In this document: piece after piece, positions 1 through 9,224 of the stretch | How the letters are laid out: every line of letters begins with the position of its first letter | Position numbering within the stretch: position 1 is the first letter of the stretch | Assembly (NCBI RefSeq): GCF_017368815.1 | Contig: NZ_JAFNME010000004.1 | Coordinates: forward strand, 95,429-159,428 | Direction: 5' to 3' | DNA from: Comamonas denitrificans | GTDB taxonomy: Bacteria > Pseudomonadota > Gammaproteobacteria > Burkholderiales > Burkholderiaceae_C | DNA: 64,000 nt | Notes under the pieces: generated by a model | What the model was told of the DNA's origin: nothing | The model's database searches: none | Seen by the model: the letters and a program-made list of their open reading frames with translations, nothing else | Program-made: the position numbers and the translations under genes

Positions 1-1554
1 GATACGCCGCCTGAGCTGGGTGCCTTGCTGGAAGTGCACCTGATGCTGCTGCAAGATGAGTTGCTCACAGGCGGCGTTCGCCAGTGGATTACCGAGCGGC
101 TGTACAACGCTGAATGGGCGCTGCTCACCCAGCTGGAACAGGTGGCGCGGCAGTTCGACGAAATGGAAGACGACTACCTGCGCGAGCGCAAAGCGGATTT
201 GGAACAGGTGGTCGATCGCGTGCTGCGTTATATGCATGGGCAAGAGCTGTTGCAGCAGCCCAAGGGCCAGCTTTCCCCGCAAGCGAGTTTGGCCGATGGG
301 GCGGACGCGCCGCCCTTGATCCTGGTGGCCCAAGACCTGTCGCCGGCCGACATGCTGCAATTTAAGCGCAGCGTGTTCGCCGGGTTTGTCACCTCGGTCG
401 GGGGCAAAACCAGCCACACCGCGATTGTGGCCCGCAGCATGGATATTCCTGCCGTGGTGGGCGCGCGGGCCGCCCACCAGCTAATTCGCCAGGATGATTG
501 GCTCATTGTCGATGGCGATGCGGGGGTGGTGCTGGTCGATCCCTCCCCGGCGATGATTGAGGAATACCGTTTCCGCCAGCGCCAAGTGGCTTTAGAGCGC
601 AGCCGTTTGGCCCGCTTGCGCCACACGCCGGCCATTACCCGCGATGGTGTGGTGATTGAACTGCTGGCCAATATTGAACAGCCTGCCGATGCGGCCGCCG
701 CCGTGCAAGCCGGGGCGGAAGGGGTTGGGCTGTTTCGCAGTGAATTTTTATTCATGGGACGCGCTGGCCAGCTGCCGGATGAAGAGGAGCAGTACCAAGC
801 GTACCGGCAGGCGGTTGAGGGGATGCAGGGGCGGCCCTTAACGATTCGCTCTATCGACATTGGGGCCGATAAACCGTTGGAAAAGCACGGGCGCGATGTA
901 TTTTTAAACCCCGCCTTGGGCTTGCGGGCGATTCGTTGGAGCCTGGCCGAGCCGGCGATGTTTCGCACCCAGCTGCGGGCCATTTTGCGGGCGGCCGCGC
1001 ATGGCCCGGTGCGCCTGATGTTTCCGATGCTGGCCCATCGGCAGGAGATTTTGCAAACCCTGGCCCAGGTGGCCCAGGCGCGGCAAGAGCTGCAGGCCAA
1101 AGGCCATCGATTCGGGCCGGTGCAATTGGGGGCCATGATTGAAGTGCCGGCCGCGGCCATCATGGTGGACTACTTTTTGCAGCACTTTGATTTTTTATCG
1201 ATTGGCACTAACGACCTCATCCAGTACACCTTGGCCATTGACCGTGCCGATGAAGCCGTGGCCCATTTGTACGACCCCTTGCACCCGGCGGTCTTGCAGC
1301 TGGTGGCGCAAGTGATAGCGGCGGGGCAGGCCGCTGGCAAGCCCGTGTGCGTGTGTGGTGAAGTGGCGGGCGATGTGAGCATGATTCGGCTGCTCTTGGG
1401 CATGGGGTTGCGCAGTTTTTCCATGCATCCCGCCCAGTTGTTGGCCGTCAAACAAGAGGTGCTGCGCGCCGATACCCGCAAACTGGCCCCCTGGGCAGCC
1501 CAGGTGTTGCGCGCTGACCACCCTGCAGAGGTATTGGCCCACGAGGTGGCGTAG
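1..1554 (+). CDS. ptsI: Phosphoenolpyruvate-protein phosphotransferase (PTS Enzyme I), 5'-truncated by the window edge
   Basis: Enzyme I takes phosphate from PEP and passes it to HPr in the cytoplasm. The reading frame is open from base 1, giving 517 visible residues. The phosphohistidine motif GGKTSHTAI is present with its His at bases 415-417 (visible residue 139; His189 in E. coli EI), so about 50 N-terminal residues lie outside. The PEP-binding barrel follows: EGVGLFRSEFLFM, GAMIEVPAA, DFLSIGTNDLIQYT and, near the C-terminus, CGEVAGD with the catalytic Cys. HPr and any sugar-specific partner would be upstream, outside the window. A PtsP-type enzyme with an N-terminal GAF domain cannot be excluded because that end is missing, but the sequence reads as ordinary PtsI. 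Confidence 0.93.
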   Translation, partial: DTPPELGALLEVHLMLLQDELLTGGVRQWITERLYNAEWALLTQLEQVARQFDEMEDDYLRERKADLEQVVDRVLRYMHGQELLQQPKGQLSPQASLADGADAPPLILVAQDLSPADMLQFKRSVFAGFVTSVGGKTSHTAIVARSMDIPAVVGARAAHQLIRQDDWLIVDGDAGVVLVDPSPAMIEEYRFRQRQVALERSRLARLRHTPAITRDGVVIELLANIEQPADAAAAVQAGAEGVGLFRSEFLFMGRAGQLPDEEEQYQAYRQAVEGMQGRPLTIRSIDIGADKPLEKHGRDVFLNPALGLRAIRWSLAEPAMFRTQLRAILRAAAHGPVRLMFPMLAHRQEILQTLAQVAQARQELQAKGHRFGPVQLGAMIEVPAAAIMVDYFLQHFDFLSIGTNDLIQYTLAIDRADEAVAHLYDPLHPAVLQLVAQVIAAGQAAGKPVCVCGEVAGDVSMIRLLLGMGLRSFSMHPAQLLAVKQEVLRADTRKLAPWAAQVLRADHPAEVLAHEVA

Positions 1555-1657
1555 GCAAGCACGAGATGCACGACGGCTACGAAGGTGCTAAATACCTAGT
1601 GGAGTATCCTTGTTTCAAGCTGATATTACAGTTAAAAAGTGCTTAAATTCATATAAA

Positions 1658-1677
1658 TAAAGCGCAAGCAGCTATAG
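1658..1677. repeat. Dispersed palindromic repeat copy (AAGCGC...AGCTAT type)
   Basis: AAAGCGCAAGCAGCTATAG lies in the gap between ptsI and dps. It matches other copies in the window, for example at 30983 and 52892. It is AT-flanked and has no coding role here. Confidence 0.7.
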
Positions 1678-1731
1678 TTATTTTTGTGCGTTGCATGGTG
1701 CAGCGCATTTTCCTCCGGAAAGGCAGTAAGC

Positions 1732-2301
1732 ATGGCAAGCAAATCCACGACAGTCCCCACTAAAAAATCAGCAACGGTCAAACCAGCCAGCAAAACGGCG
1801 GCCAAGCCCACCGCATCGCCTCGGGGCTTGGCCATCAACATCGGTATCAGCGACAAAGACCGCGCGGCCATCGCCCAAGGGCTTTCGCACCTGCTGGCCG
1901 ATACCTACACCCTGTACCTGACCACGCACAACTTCCACTGGAACGTGACGGGCCCCATGTTCAACACCCTGCACACCATGTTCATGGGGCAGTACACCGA
2001 GCTATGGAACGCGACCGATCCGATTGCCGAGCGCATCCGCGCCCTGGGTCATCCGGCACCAGGGTCGTACGCTGCGTTTGGCAAACTTTCCTCGTTGCCT
2101 GATGCCCCGGCCACCCCGCCCAAGGCGCTGGAGATGGTGCGCATCTTGGTTGAGGGCCATGAAGCCGTCGCCCGCACGGCCCGTGGCATGCTTGACTTGG
2201 TTGATGATGCCGATGACGAACCCACCACCGACTTGCTCACCCAGCGCTTGACGGTGCATGAGCAAACGGCCTGGATGCTGCGCTCCCTCCTTGAGGAATA
2301 A
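1732..2301 (+). CDS. dps: Dps-family DNA-binding ferritin-like protein
   Basis: Dps proteins form 12-subunit shells that oxidise and store iron and can coat DNA under stress or starvation. The chosen ATG gives 189 residues and has GGAAAGG a few bases upstream; an earlier in-frame start at 1684 would add a Cys-rich leader with no family support. Residues 1-30 form a Lys/Thr/Ala-rich tail typical of Dps proteins that bind DNA through the N-terminus. The ferroxidase signature [13 protein letters not shown] is at about residues 65-77, and the C-terminal helix [20 protein letters not shown] is conserved. The gene stands alone with its own terminator. Confidence 0.93.
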   Translation: MASKSTTVPTKKSATVKPASKTAAKPTASPRGLAINIGISDKDRAAIAQGLSHLLADTYTLYLTTHNFHWNVTGPMFNTLHTMFMGQYTELWNATDPIAERIRALGHPAPGSYAAFGKLSSLPDAPATPPKALEMVRILVEGHEAVARTARGMLDLVDDADDEPTTDLLTQRLTVHEQTAWMLRSLLEE

Positions 2302-2322
2302 GCCTCTTTGGTTCCCCCCCTG

Positions 2323-2355
2323 CCAAGCCCGCCCTGTGCGGGCTTGGTGGTTTTT
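2323..2355 (+). terminator. Rho-independent terminator of dps
   Basis: A perfect 10-bp stem CCAAGCCCGC/GCGGGCTTGG with a 5-nt loop (CCTGT) is followed by TGGTTTTT. It starts 22 bases after the dps stop codon. Confidence 0.85.
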
Positions 2356-2525
2356 GCTGCGTTGCAGCATGCACAGATCGGTATTTTCTTCTGCCAAAGT
2401 TTGATGCAAGTCCTAAAACCAAGGGCTTTCCAGCGTAAGCAAAAAACAACAAGGTTATTTTTGGCACGGTTGTGCTTTTTAGAATGAATTTGCATTTTGT
2501 GACTGAAAGCTAAGGAGACAAACCA

Positions 2526-3899
2526 ATGCAAATGAAAATGAAAACCGTAGTTGTGGCCGCGATGGCGGCATGTGGCATGGGCGCTGCGCTGGCCCAATCC
2601 ACTCCCAGCAAAGTTGAGCTGTGGGGCGTTGTGGATGCCGCCGTGCGCCACACCACCAACGAAGGCGCAGACAAAAGCGGCCTGACCAAGATGATTGGCG
2701 GCGGCATGTCGCAAAGCCGCTTCGGCATCAACGTCGAAGAAGACCTGGGCGGCGGCAGCAAAGCCATTGCCCATCTGGAGCATCGCTTCAACGCCGACAC
2801 CGGCATGAAGGACGACACCGCCCCCTTCTTCCAGCTGGCCTACGTCGGCCTGCAAGGCCCCTATGGTCGCCTGACCATGGGCCGCCAGTGGAACGTGCTG
2901 TTCGATGTGGTGACCAGCACCTACGCTTCCTTTCCGTACTCGCCGTACATGGATGCTTACAAGCCTGAGCTGGGCATGGCCGCTGGTGCGCGTACCAACA
3001 ACGCTTTGAAATACACCCTGGCCACGCCGGATCGCAAGTGGGTAGGCACGCTGCAGTATTCGTTTGGCGAGAAGAACGACACCTCGTCGGTCGCCAACAT
3101 GGCATTGCCTGCTTTGGGGGCGGCGACAGGCGGCCAATTGACAGGCGGATCCAATTTGAATCAAGGAATTTTTGCACCCGTTGGCCCTGGTGGCGCTTTA
3201 GTGAAAGTGAACACCGTCAAAGGCGTGATTGATGGTGCGGTTGCTAACGCTGCCAACGATCCCAATCCCAATGCACTGAAAAATGCCGTCGAAGACGTCG
3301 GCATGGGCGCCATGAAAACCTTTGGCGGCTTCCTGCGCTACTCGGCCAACGGGCTGTCTTTGGGTGCTGGCGCCATGCGCACCACCTTGCCTGGCGGCTC
3401 TGATCTGGATGCCTACACCCTGGGCGGCTCCTACCGCACCGGCCCCTGGTACTTCAACGCTGGCTATGGCTTGAACAAATACAAGGCCGTGGGTACTGGC
3501 ACCACTTCTGGTTCTTACATCAACTATCTGGTCGATCGTCAGATCCTGAACAAGATGTGGAGCGGTCAGACGAACGGCGGCTTCTCCGGCGGCTACTTTG
3601 AAAATGCTGCCACCAAACGCCAGATGATCAAGCTGGGCTTTGGCTACCAAGCCACCAAACAGTTGAATTTGGGAGCGCACTTTTTCCGCGCCAAACAATC
3701 GGGTTCTAGCGATGGCTCGTTCAACGGCAATGCCAATTTCATGATCTTTGCTGCCGACTACGCCTTTAGCAAGCGCACGGATGCCTACGCTGCCATCGAC
3801 TACACCAAAGTCAGCGGCGGCAAAGGTCTGATCCTGGATGTTGCCAGCCAAGCCCGCAGCCGCACCGGTATCACCATCGGTCTGCGCCACCGCTTCTAA
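2526..3899 (+). CDS. Outer-membrane general porin (burkholderial OmpC-like family)
   Basis: Predicted 16-strand trimeric porin giving small hydrophilic solutes passage through the outer membrane. The 457-residue protein starts with a basic n-region (MQMKMK), a hydrophobic stretch and a cleavage site after ALAQ, followed by the first strand [12 protein letters not shown], typical of Gram-negative porins of Burkholderiales. It ends in a terminal Phe ([10 protein letters not shown]), the BAM recognition signal. TAAGGAG stands just upstream of the ATG. A Gly/Asn-rich stretch at about residues 200-260 probably forms extracellular loops. It is monocistronic between two terminators. Substrate preference cannot be read from the sequence. 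Confidence 0.9.
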   Translation: MQMKMKTVVVAAMAACGMGAALAQSTPSKVELWGVVDAAVRHTTNEGADKSGLTKMIGGGMSQSRFGINVEEDLGGGSKAIAHLEHRFNADTGMKDDTAPFFQLAYVGLQGPYGRLTMGRQWNVLFDVVTSTYASFPYSPYMDAYKPELGMAAGARTNNALKYTLATPDRKWVGTLQYSFGEKNDTSSVANMALPALGAATGGQLTGGSNLNQGIFAPVGPGGALVKVNTVKGVIDGAVANAANDPNPNALKNAVEDVGMGAMKTFGGFLRYSANGLSLGAGAMRTTLPGGSDLDAYTLGGSYRTGPWYFNAGYGLNKYKAVGTGTTSGSYINYLVDRQILNKMWSGQTNGGFSGGYFENAATKRQMIKLGFGYQATKQLNLGAHFFRAKQSGSSDGSFNGNANFMIFAADYAFSKRTDAYAAIDYTKVSGGKGLILDVASQARSRTGITIGLRHRF

Positions 3900-3936
3900 G
3901 CCTTACAGCGCTGTACTCCAAGGTCCAACAGCGCCC

Positions 3937-3968
3937 AGGGACATGCCGCAAGGTGTGTCCCTTTTTTG
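3937..3968 (+). terminator. Terminator of the porin gene
   Basis: GGGACA...TGTCCC arms are extended by a CC/GG pair around a GCAA loop and followed by six T. It lies about 40 bases after the porin stop. Confidence 0.8.
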
Positions 3969-4014
3969 TTCCCGCCCCTGCACCCAGCCGCCTTTGTGCG
4001 CACAATCGGTGCCT

Positions 4015-4905
4015 ATGTCCGTGATTGCACCTTCTTCCCCCCCCGCGCCGCGCTCCCGGCTGGCGCTGTACTTGGATTTGATTCGCTTCAACCGCCCGGC
4101 TGGCTGGTTGGTGTTGATTTGGCCAACGCTGACGGCACTGTGGGTGGCTGCCGATGGTTTTCCCGGCTGGCACTTGCTGCTGGTGTTTGGCCTGGGCACG
4201 GTGCTGATGCGCAGCGCCGGCTGCACCATCAACGACATTGCTGATCGCAATTTTGACAAGCACGTTAAGCGCACTACGGCCCGCCCCATCACCAGTGGGG
4301 AACTGGGTGTGAAAGAGGCCGCCCTGGTCGGGGCCGTGCTGGCGCTGCTTGCCCTGGGCCTGGTGCTGACCACCCGCTGGGAGGCGGTGGCCTGGTCGGT
4401 GCCTGCGGTGCTGTTCACCATTCTCTACCCCTACACCAAGCGCTTTTTTGCCATGCCGCAGGCGTTTTTGGGTATTGCATTTAACTTCGGCATCGTCATT
4501 GCCTTTGCTGCGGTGGTGGGCGAGGTCGGCAGCACCGCCTGGGTGCTGTGGCTGGCCAATATGTGCATGGTGCTGGCGTACGACACCGAGTACGCCATGG
4601 TTGATCGCGACGATGACCTGAAGATCGGCATGAAAACCTCGGCCATCACCCTGGGCCGGTTCGACGTGGCCGGGGTGATGGCATTTTTCATCGTCTGCCT
4701 GGGACTGACGGCCTGGGTGCTGCAGCCCTATGGCCTGGGCTGGCCTCTGTGGGGCGGCTTGGGTGTGGCGGCAGCGCAGGTGGTGTGGCATTACACGCTG
4801 ATCCGCAGCCGCCAGCGGCCTGGCTGCTTTACCGCATTCAGCAAAAGCCACTGGATGGGCGCGGCGTTGTTTGCCGGCGTCGCGCTGGGGTTTGCGCTGC
4901 GCTAA
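4015..4905 (+). CDS. ubiA: 4-hydroxybenzoate polyprenyltransferase
   Basis: Integral-membrane prenyltransferase that attaches the polyprenyl tail to 4-hydroxybenzoate in ubiquinone synthesis. I chose the ATG at 4015 (296 residues, the usual family length); the frame is open further upstream but crosses the porin terminator. The two Asp-rich Mg/diphosphate motifs are clear: [15 protein letters not shown] at about residues 70-84 and [17 protein letters not shown] at about residues 187-203. Eight to nine hydrophobic segments surround them. It stands alone and points toward the ribosomal operon promoter that begins just after its stop. Confidence 0.94.
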   Translation: MSVIAPSSPPAPRSRLALYLDLIRFNRPAGWLVLIWPTLTALWVAADGFPGWHLLLVFGLGTVLMRSAGCTINDIADRNFDKHVKRTTARPITSGELGVKEAALVGAVLALLALGLVLTTRWEAVAWSVPAVLFTILYPYTKRFFAMPQAFLGIAFNFGIVIAFAAVVGEVGSTAWVLWLANMCMVLAYDTEYAMVDRDDDLKIGMKTSAITLGRFDVAGVMAFFIVCLGLTAWVLQPYGLGWPLWGGLGVAAAQVVWHYTLIRSRQRPGCFTAFSKSHWMGAALFAGVALGFALR

Positions 4906-4921
4906 CGCCGGGTGACCTGGC

Positions 4922-4950
4922 TTGACGGTTGTTTTTTCTTTTGCCATAAT
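4922..4950 (+). promoter_or_regulatory. Sigma-70-type promoter of the ribosomal protein operon
   Basis: TTGACG (4922-4927), a 17-base spacer and CATAAT (4945-4950) are near consensus and lie about 170 bases before rplN. The bases following the -10 (GCAAGGCTTCG) are almost identical to those at both rRNA promoters at the right end of the window. Confidence 0.75.
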
Positions 4951-4956
4951 GCAAGG

Positions 4957-5021
4957 CTTCGTATTAAAAAATGCGAAGAACTATCTGCCCAGCGGGAAGT
5001 TTTTCGGAATGGTCCGAAAAA
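4957..5021 (+). promoter_or_regulatory. Structured 5' leader of the rplN operon
   Basis: Two strong hairpins lie in the untranslated leader. The first, CTTCGTATT-AAAA-AATGCGAAG (4957-4978), starts where transcription should begin and has one G-T pair. The second, TTTTTCGGA-ATGG-TCCGAAAAA (5000-5021), is a perfect 9-bp stem. The remaining leader up to 5117 is non-coding. It could be a ribosomal-protein autoregulatory leader or an mRNA-stabilising 5' structure; no known leader class is recognised. Confidence 0.5.
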
Positions 5022-5117
5022 TGGACGACGGGCCCAAGACTGACCGGCTGCCAAGTTCAGCCCTTGAGAAGACTCTGGGGCTGCTCGTAACTGCTGGAGC
5101 AAGTTGGGAATATTGAA

Positions 5118-5486
5118 ATGATCCAAACAGAATCTCGGTTAGAGGTTGCCGATAACACCGGCGCGAAGTCTGTACAGTGCATTAAAGTGCTGGGCGGTTC
5201 GCATCGACGCTATGCCAGTGTTGGTGACATCATCAAGGTGAGTATTAAGGAAGCCGCTCCACGTGGTCGCGTCAAAAAAGGTGACGTGTACAGCGCGGTG
5301 GTGGTGCGTACTGCCAAAGGAATCCGTCGTGCAGACGGCTCTTTGGTGAAGTTCGACTCCAATGCCGCCGTGTTGTTGAATGCCAAGCTGGAGCCCATCG
5401 GTACCCGTATTTTTGGCCCCGTGACACGTGAACTGCGTACCGAAAAGTTCATGAAGATCGTGTCTTTGGCTCCTGAAGTTCTCTAA
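5118..5486 (+). CDS. rplN: 50S ribosomal protein L14
   Basis: L14 sits at the subunit interface. The 122 residues are the universal length, beginning [18 protein letters not shown] and containing the conserved [14 protein letters not shown] and [19 protein letters not shown]. It is the first gene of the operon here: rpsQ and the rest of the S10 operon do not precede it, and the gene has its own promoter and leader instead. Confidence 0.98.
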   Translation: MIQTESRLEVADNTGAKSVQCIKVLGGSHRRYASVGDIIKVSIKEAAPRGRVKKGDVYSAVVVRTAKGIRRADGSLVKFDSNAAVLLNAKLEPIGTRIFGPVTRELRTEKFMKIVSLAPEVL

Positions 5487-5498
5487 AGGAAAAACACT

Positions 5499-5819
5499 AT
5501 GAACAAGATTCGCAAAGGCGACGAAGTCATCGTGTTGACCGGTCGTGACAAGGGCAAACGCGGCGTAGTGAGTCTGCGCAAGGATGAGTCCCGCATTGTC
5601 GTGGACGGCATCAACCTGGTGAAGAAGCACGTCAAGCCTAATCCTATGAAGGGCACTAACGGCGGTATTGTGGAAAAGGCCATGCCTATTCATCAATCCA
5701 ACGTGGCTATCTTCAATGCCGCTACTGGCAAGGCTGACCGTGTAGGTATCCAGGTGAATGCAAACGGTGCACGTGTGCGCGTGTTCAAGTCCACCGGTGC
5801 CGAAATCAAGACGGCCTAA
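5499..5819 (+). CDS. rplX: 50S ribosomal protein L24
   Basis: One of the first proteins to join the 50S assembly. 106 residues with the KOW motif at the N-terminus ([17 protein letters not shown]). AAAGGA precedes the ATG, and the gap from rplN is 12 bases. Confidence 0.98.
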   Translation: MNKIRKGDEVIVLTGRDKGKRGVVSLRKDESRIVVDGINLVKKHVKPNPMKGTNGGIVEKAMPIHQSNVAIFNAATGKADRVGIQVNANGARVRVFKSTGAEIKTA

Positions 5820-5829
5820 GGAGTAAGAC

Positions 5830-6369
5830 ATGGCACGACTGCAAAAACTGTACCGCGAAAAAATCGCGGCTGAACTGAAAGAAAAGTTCGGCTACACCTC
5901 CGTTATGGAAGTACCTCGTCTGAGCAAGATCACCCTGAATATGGGTGTCGGCGAAGCCGTGGCCGACAAAAAGGTGTTGGACCATGCTGTGGCTGACTTG
6001 ACCAAAATTGCTGGTCAAAAGCCCGTGGTGACCAAGGCCAAAAAAGCTATCGCTGGTTTCAAAATCCGTGAAGGCCAAGCCATTGGCTGCATGGTGACCC
6101 TGCGCGGCGTTCAGATGTATGAATTCCTGGACCGTTTCGTGACTGTGGCATTGCCCCGTGTGCGTGACTTCCGTGGTATTTCTGGTCGCTCGTTTGATGG
6201 TCGCGGCAACTACAACGTGGGTGTCAAAGAACAGATCATCTTCCCTGAAATCGAATACGACAAAGTGGATGCTCTGCGTGGTCTGAACATCAGCATCACG
6301 ACGACGGCGAAGACGGACGATGAGTGCAAAGCACTGCTCGCCGCATTCAAATTCCCCTTCAAGAACTGA
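5830..6369 (+). CDS. rplE: 50S ribosomal protein L5
   Basis: 5S-rRNA-binding protein of the central protuberance. 179 residues with the conserved [15 protein letters not shown] near residue 30 and [18 protein letters not shown] near residue 115. TAAGGAG overlaps the preceding stop, indicating coupled translation with rplX. Confidence 0.98.
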   Translation: MARLQKLYREKIAAELKEKFGYTSVMEVPRLSKITLNMGVGEAVADKKVLDHAVADLTKIAGQKPVVTKAKKAIAGFKIREGQAIGCMVTLRGVQMYEFLDRFVTVALPRVRDFRGISGRSFDGRGNYNVGVKEQIIFPEIEYDKVDALRGLNISITTTAKTDDECKALLAAFKFPFKN

Positions 6370-6377
6370 GGTGGCGC

Positions 6378-6683
6378 ATGGCTAAGAAAGCACTGATCGA
6401 GCGCGAACTCAAGCGCGAAAAACTGGCTGCCAAGTACGCTGCCAAATATGCAGAACTGAAGGCGATCGCTGGCGACGCAAAGCGTAGCGACGAAGAGCGC
6501 GATGCTGCCCGTCTGGGTCTGCAGAAGCTGCCACGCAATGCCAATCCGACCCGCCAGCGTGCGCGTTGTGAGCTCACGGGTCGTCCTCGTGGCACTTTCC
6601 GTCAATTCGGTCTGGGTCGCATCAAGATTCGTGAACTGGCTTTTGCTGGTGACATCCCCGGTGTCACCAAAGCCAGCTGGTAA
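6378..6683 (+). CDS. rpsN: 30S ribosomal protein S14, long zinc-free form
   Basis: S14 helps assemble the 30S head. The start at 6378 ([16 protein letters not shown]) gives 101 residues, the long form. Only one Cys occurs ([12 protein letters not shown]), so the CxxC pairs of the short zinc-binding form are absent. It lies 8 bases after rplE. Confidence 0.97.
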   Translation: MAKKALIERELKREKLAAKYAAKYAELKAIAGDAKRSDEERDAARLGLQKLPRNANPTRQRARCELTGRPRGTFRQFGLGRIKIRELAFAGDIPGVTKASW

Positions 6684-6701
6684 GCAAGTAGGAGAAATAA
6701 G

Positions 6702-7097
6702 ATGAGCATGAGTGATCCTATCGCCGACTTGCTGACCCGCATCCGTAACGCACAAATGGTGTCGAAAGTCACTGTGGCAGCCCCCGCTTCTAAAGTGAAG
6801 GTGGCCATTGCCCAAGTGCTGAAGGATGAAGGCTACATCGACGGTTTTGAAGTTAAAACCAACGAAGGCAAGTCTGAACTGGTGATTAGTCTGAAGTACT
6901 ACGCTGGTCGTCCTGTGATCGAGCGCATTGAGCGCGTCAGCCGTCCTGGCCTGCGCGTGTACAAGGGCCGTCACGCAATCCCTCAGGTCATGAATGGCCT
7001 GGGTGTGGCCATTGTCACTACCCCCAAGGGTGTGATGACTGATCGCAAAGCACGTGCTACCGGCCTCGGTGGTGAAGTGCTGTGCTATGTGGCCTAA
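6702..7097 (+). CDS. rpsH: 30S ribosomal protein S8
   Basis: 16S-binding assembly protein and, in E. coli, the translational repressor of the spc operon. 131 residues starting [25 protein letters not shown] lies ahead of the ATG. The C-terminal RNA-binding segment is conserved, with [10 protein letters not shown] and [10 protein letters not shown]. Whether S8 also represses this operon is inference. Confidence 0.98.
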   Translation: MSMSDPIADLLTRIRNAQMVSKVTVAAPASKVKVAIAQVLKDEGYIDGFEVKTNEGKSELVISLKYYAGRPVIERIERVSRPGLRVYKGRHAIPQVMNGLGVAIVTTPKGVMTDRKARATGLGGEVLCYVA

Positions 7098-7122
7098 CGA
7101 GCATTGAAGGAGTAATACTGAA

Positions 7123-7656
7123 ATGTCTCGCGTAGCAAAAGCAAATATTGCCATTCCCGCAGGTGTGGAAGTGGCACTGAGCGCTGGTTCCATCCAGGTT
7201 AAAGGCAAGGGCGGTGATCTGTCCCTGGCTGTGCATCCCTTGGTGAATATCGGCAACAACGACGGTAAGCTGTCTTTCGCACCCGCCAACGATTCTCGTG
7301 ATGCAGATGCACTGGCCGGTACCTTCCGTCAGTTGGTAAACAACATGGTCAAAGGCGTGACCGAAGGCTTTGAAAAGAAACTGACTCTGATTGGGGTGGG
7401 TTTCAAAGCAGCAGCCTCGGGTAACAAGCTGAACTTGAACGTGGGTTTTTCTCACCCCGTTGACTTCGTTATGCCTGCTGGCGTGACGGTGGCTTGCCCT
7501 ACGCCCACTGAGATTGTGATCAAAGGTGCAGACCGTCAAGTCGTTGGCCAATTGGCTGCCGACATTCGCGCTGTCCGTCCTCCTGAGCCTTATAAAGGCA
7601 AGGGCATCCGTTATGCGGGTGAGAAGGTCACGATCAAAGAGACCAAGAAGAAGTAA
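7123..7656 (+). CDS. rplF: 50S ribosomal protein L6
   Basis: L6 lies near the factor-binding site of the 50S. 177 residues with the two repeated alpha/beta folds and the diagnostic C-terminal [25 protein letters not shown] is upstream of the ATG. Confidence 0.98.
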   Translation: MSRVAKANIAIPAGVEVALSAGSIQVKGKGGDLSLAVHPLVNIGNNDGKLSFAPANDSRDADALAGTFRQLVNNMVKGVTEGFEKKLTLIGVGFKAAASGNKLNLNVGFSHPVDFVMPAGVTVACPTPTEIVIKGADRQVVGQLAADIRAVRPPEPYKGKGIRYAGEKVTIKETKKK

Positions 7657-7667
7657 GGAGCTGCATG

Positions 7668-8033
7668 ATGTTGAACAAAAAAGAACAGCGTCTGCGCCGT
7701 GCTCGCCAAACTCGCATCCGCATTGCCCAGCAAGGTGTTGCCCGTTTGAGCGTCAATCGCACCAATACGCATATCTATGCCAGCGTGATCTCTGGTTGCG
7801 GCACCAAAGTGTTGGCTGTAGCTTCTACCGCCGAAGCAGAAGTGCGCACCCTGTTGGGCGCTCCAGGCAAAGGTGGCAACGTCGCTGCGGCAACCCTGAT
7901 TGGCAAGCGTATTGCCGAGAAGGCCAAAGCAGCTGGTGTTGAGAAGGTGGCCTTTGATCGTGCAGGTTTTGCATTTCATGGCCGTGTTAAGGCCTTGGCA
8001 GAAGCCGCTCGCGAAGCGGGTCTGCAGTTCTAA
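7668..8033 (+). CDS. rplR: 50S ribosomal protein L18
   Basis: 5S rRNA-binding protein. Two adjacent ATG codons exist (7665 and 7668). I chose the second, which gives [16 protein letters not shown] (121 residues) and places GGAG 7 bases upstream. The C-terminal [24 protein letters not shown] is the conserved 5S-binding end (20-residue core [20 protein letters not shown]). Confidence 0.97.
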   Translation: MLNKKEQRLRRARQTRIRIAQQGVARLSVNRTNTHIYASVISGCGTKVLAVASTAEAEVRTLLGAPGKGGNVAAATLIGKRIAEKAKAAGVEKVAFDRAGFAFHGRVKALAEAAREAGLQF

Positions 8034-8048
8034 GCGGAGCGGATAGAA

Positions 8049-8567
8049 ATGGCAAAATTTTCTCCTAAAGTGCAAGACGAAGGTCGTGATGACGGTCTGC
8101 GCGAAAAGATGATTGCGGTTAACCGCGTCACCAAGGTGGTTAAGGGTGGTCGTATTCTCGGCTTCGCTGCGCTGACCGTGGTAGGCGATGGTGATGGCCG
8201 TATGGGCATGGGTAAAGGCAAGTCGAAAGAAGTGCCTGCGGCTGTGCAAAAAGGGATGGAAGAGTCGCGTCGCAACATGGTGAAAGTGTCTTTGAAAGAC
8301 GGCACGATCCACCATAGCGTGACCGGTCACCATGGTGCTGCTCGCGTTGAGTTGCACCCCGCCCCGAAAGGTACCGGCATCATTGCTGGTGGCCCGATGC
8401 GTGCAGTTTTCGAGGTGGTTGGTATTACCGACATTGTGGCTAAAAGCCATGGCACTTCGAACCCCTACAACATGGTGCGTGCTACGTTGGACGCACTGAA
8501 AAACGGCAACACGCCGGCTGAAATTGCTGCCAAGCGCGGCAAGTCGGTCGAAGACCTGTTCGTTTGA
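8049..8567 (+). CDS. rpsE: 30S ribosomal protein S5
   Basis: S5 acts in decoding accuracy and mRNA unwinding. 172 residues with the double-stranded-RNA-binding fold at about residues 15-80 ([36 protein letters not shown]) and the conserved [19 protein letters not shown] region. Confidence 0.98.
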   Translation: MAKFSPKVQDEGRDDGLREKMIAVNRVTKVVKGGRILGFAALTVVGDGDGRMGMGKGKSKEVPAAVQKGMEESRRNMVKVSLKDGTIHHSVTGHHGAARVELHPAPKGTGIIAGGPMRAVFEVVGITDIVAKSHGTSNPYNMVRATLDALKNGNTPAEIAAKRGKSVEDLFV

Positions 8568-8578
8568 TTGGAGTGACA

Positions 8579-8761
8579 ATGTCGACACAACAAACTATCA
8601 AGGTTCAGCTGGTTCGTAGTCCTATTGGCACCAAAGAGTCGCACCGCGCGACTGTGCGTGGCTTGGGCTTGCGCAAGCTGAACAGCGTTAGCGAACTGCA
8701 GGACACTCCTGCGGTGCGTGGGATGATCAACAAAATCGCCTATTTGGTGAAAGTTCTGTAA
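8579..8761 (+). CDS. rpmD: 50S ribosomal protein L30
   Basis: Small 50S protein, 60 residues from the ATG at 8579 ([17 protein letters not shown]). TTGGAG is upstream, and the conserved [10 protein letters not shown] and [12 protein letters not shown] segments are present. An upstream in-frame ATG at 8564 overlaps rpsE and is less likely. Confidence 0.97.
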   Translation: MSTQQTIKVQLVRSPIGTKESHRATVRGLGLRKLNSVSELQDTPAVRGMINKIAYLVKVL

Positions 8762-8771
8762 AGGATTGATG

Positions 8772-9203
8772 ATGGAACTCAATAGCATCAAACCCGCAGA
8801 AGGTGCCAAACACGCTAAGCGTCGCGTTGGCCGTGGCATTGGTTCGGGTCTGGGTAAAACCGCTGGCCGTGGTCACAAAGGTCAAAAGTCCCGCTCTGGT
8901 GGCTACCACAAGGTGGGCTTTGAGGGCGGTCAAATGCCTTTGCAGCGTCGCCTGCCCAAGCGCGGCTTTAAATCTGTTTCCTTGAAGTACAACGCAGAGG
9001 TAACTTTGCGTGCATTGGAACAGTTGGGTGCCGCTGAAGTGGATGTGGCAATGCTTAAGCAAGCCGGCTTGGTTCCGTCTTTGGCCCAAGTGGTCAAAGT
9101 GATCAAGCAAGGCGAAATTACCAAGGCCGTGAAGTTGTCTGGTATCGGTGCAACCGCCGGTGCTAAGGCTGCTATCGAAGCCGCAGGCGGCACTGTCGCC
9201 TGA
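8772..9203 (+). CDS. rplO: 50S ribosomal protein L15
   Basis: Late-assembly 50S protein. Three in-frame candidates occur (TTG 8766, ATG 8769, ATG 8772). The last gives [20 protein letters not shown] (143 residues), the form usual in Burkholderiales, with AAGGA upstream. It carries the Gly/Arg/Lys-rich [20 protein letters not shown] region. Confidence 0.96.
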   Translation: MELNSIKPAEGAKHAKRRVGRGIGSGLGKTAGRGHKGQKSRSGGYHKVGFEGGQMPLQRRLPKRGFKSVSLKYNAEVTLRALEQLGAAEVDVAMLKQAGLVPSLAQVVKVIKQGEITKAVKLSGIGATAGAKAAIEAAGGTVA

Positions 9204-9224
9204 TATCACTGAAAGAAGGCATCC

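Noticed and set aside
3838..4014. Extended start for UbiA inside the porin gene
   Set aside because: The extra 59 residues cross the porin coding end and its terminator and are not conserved; ATG 4015 gives the standard protein.
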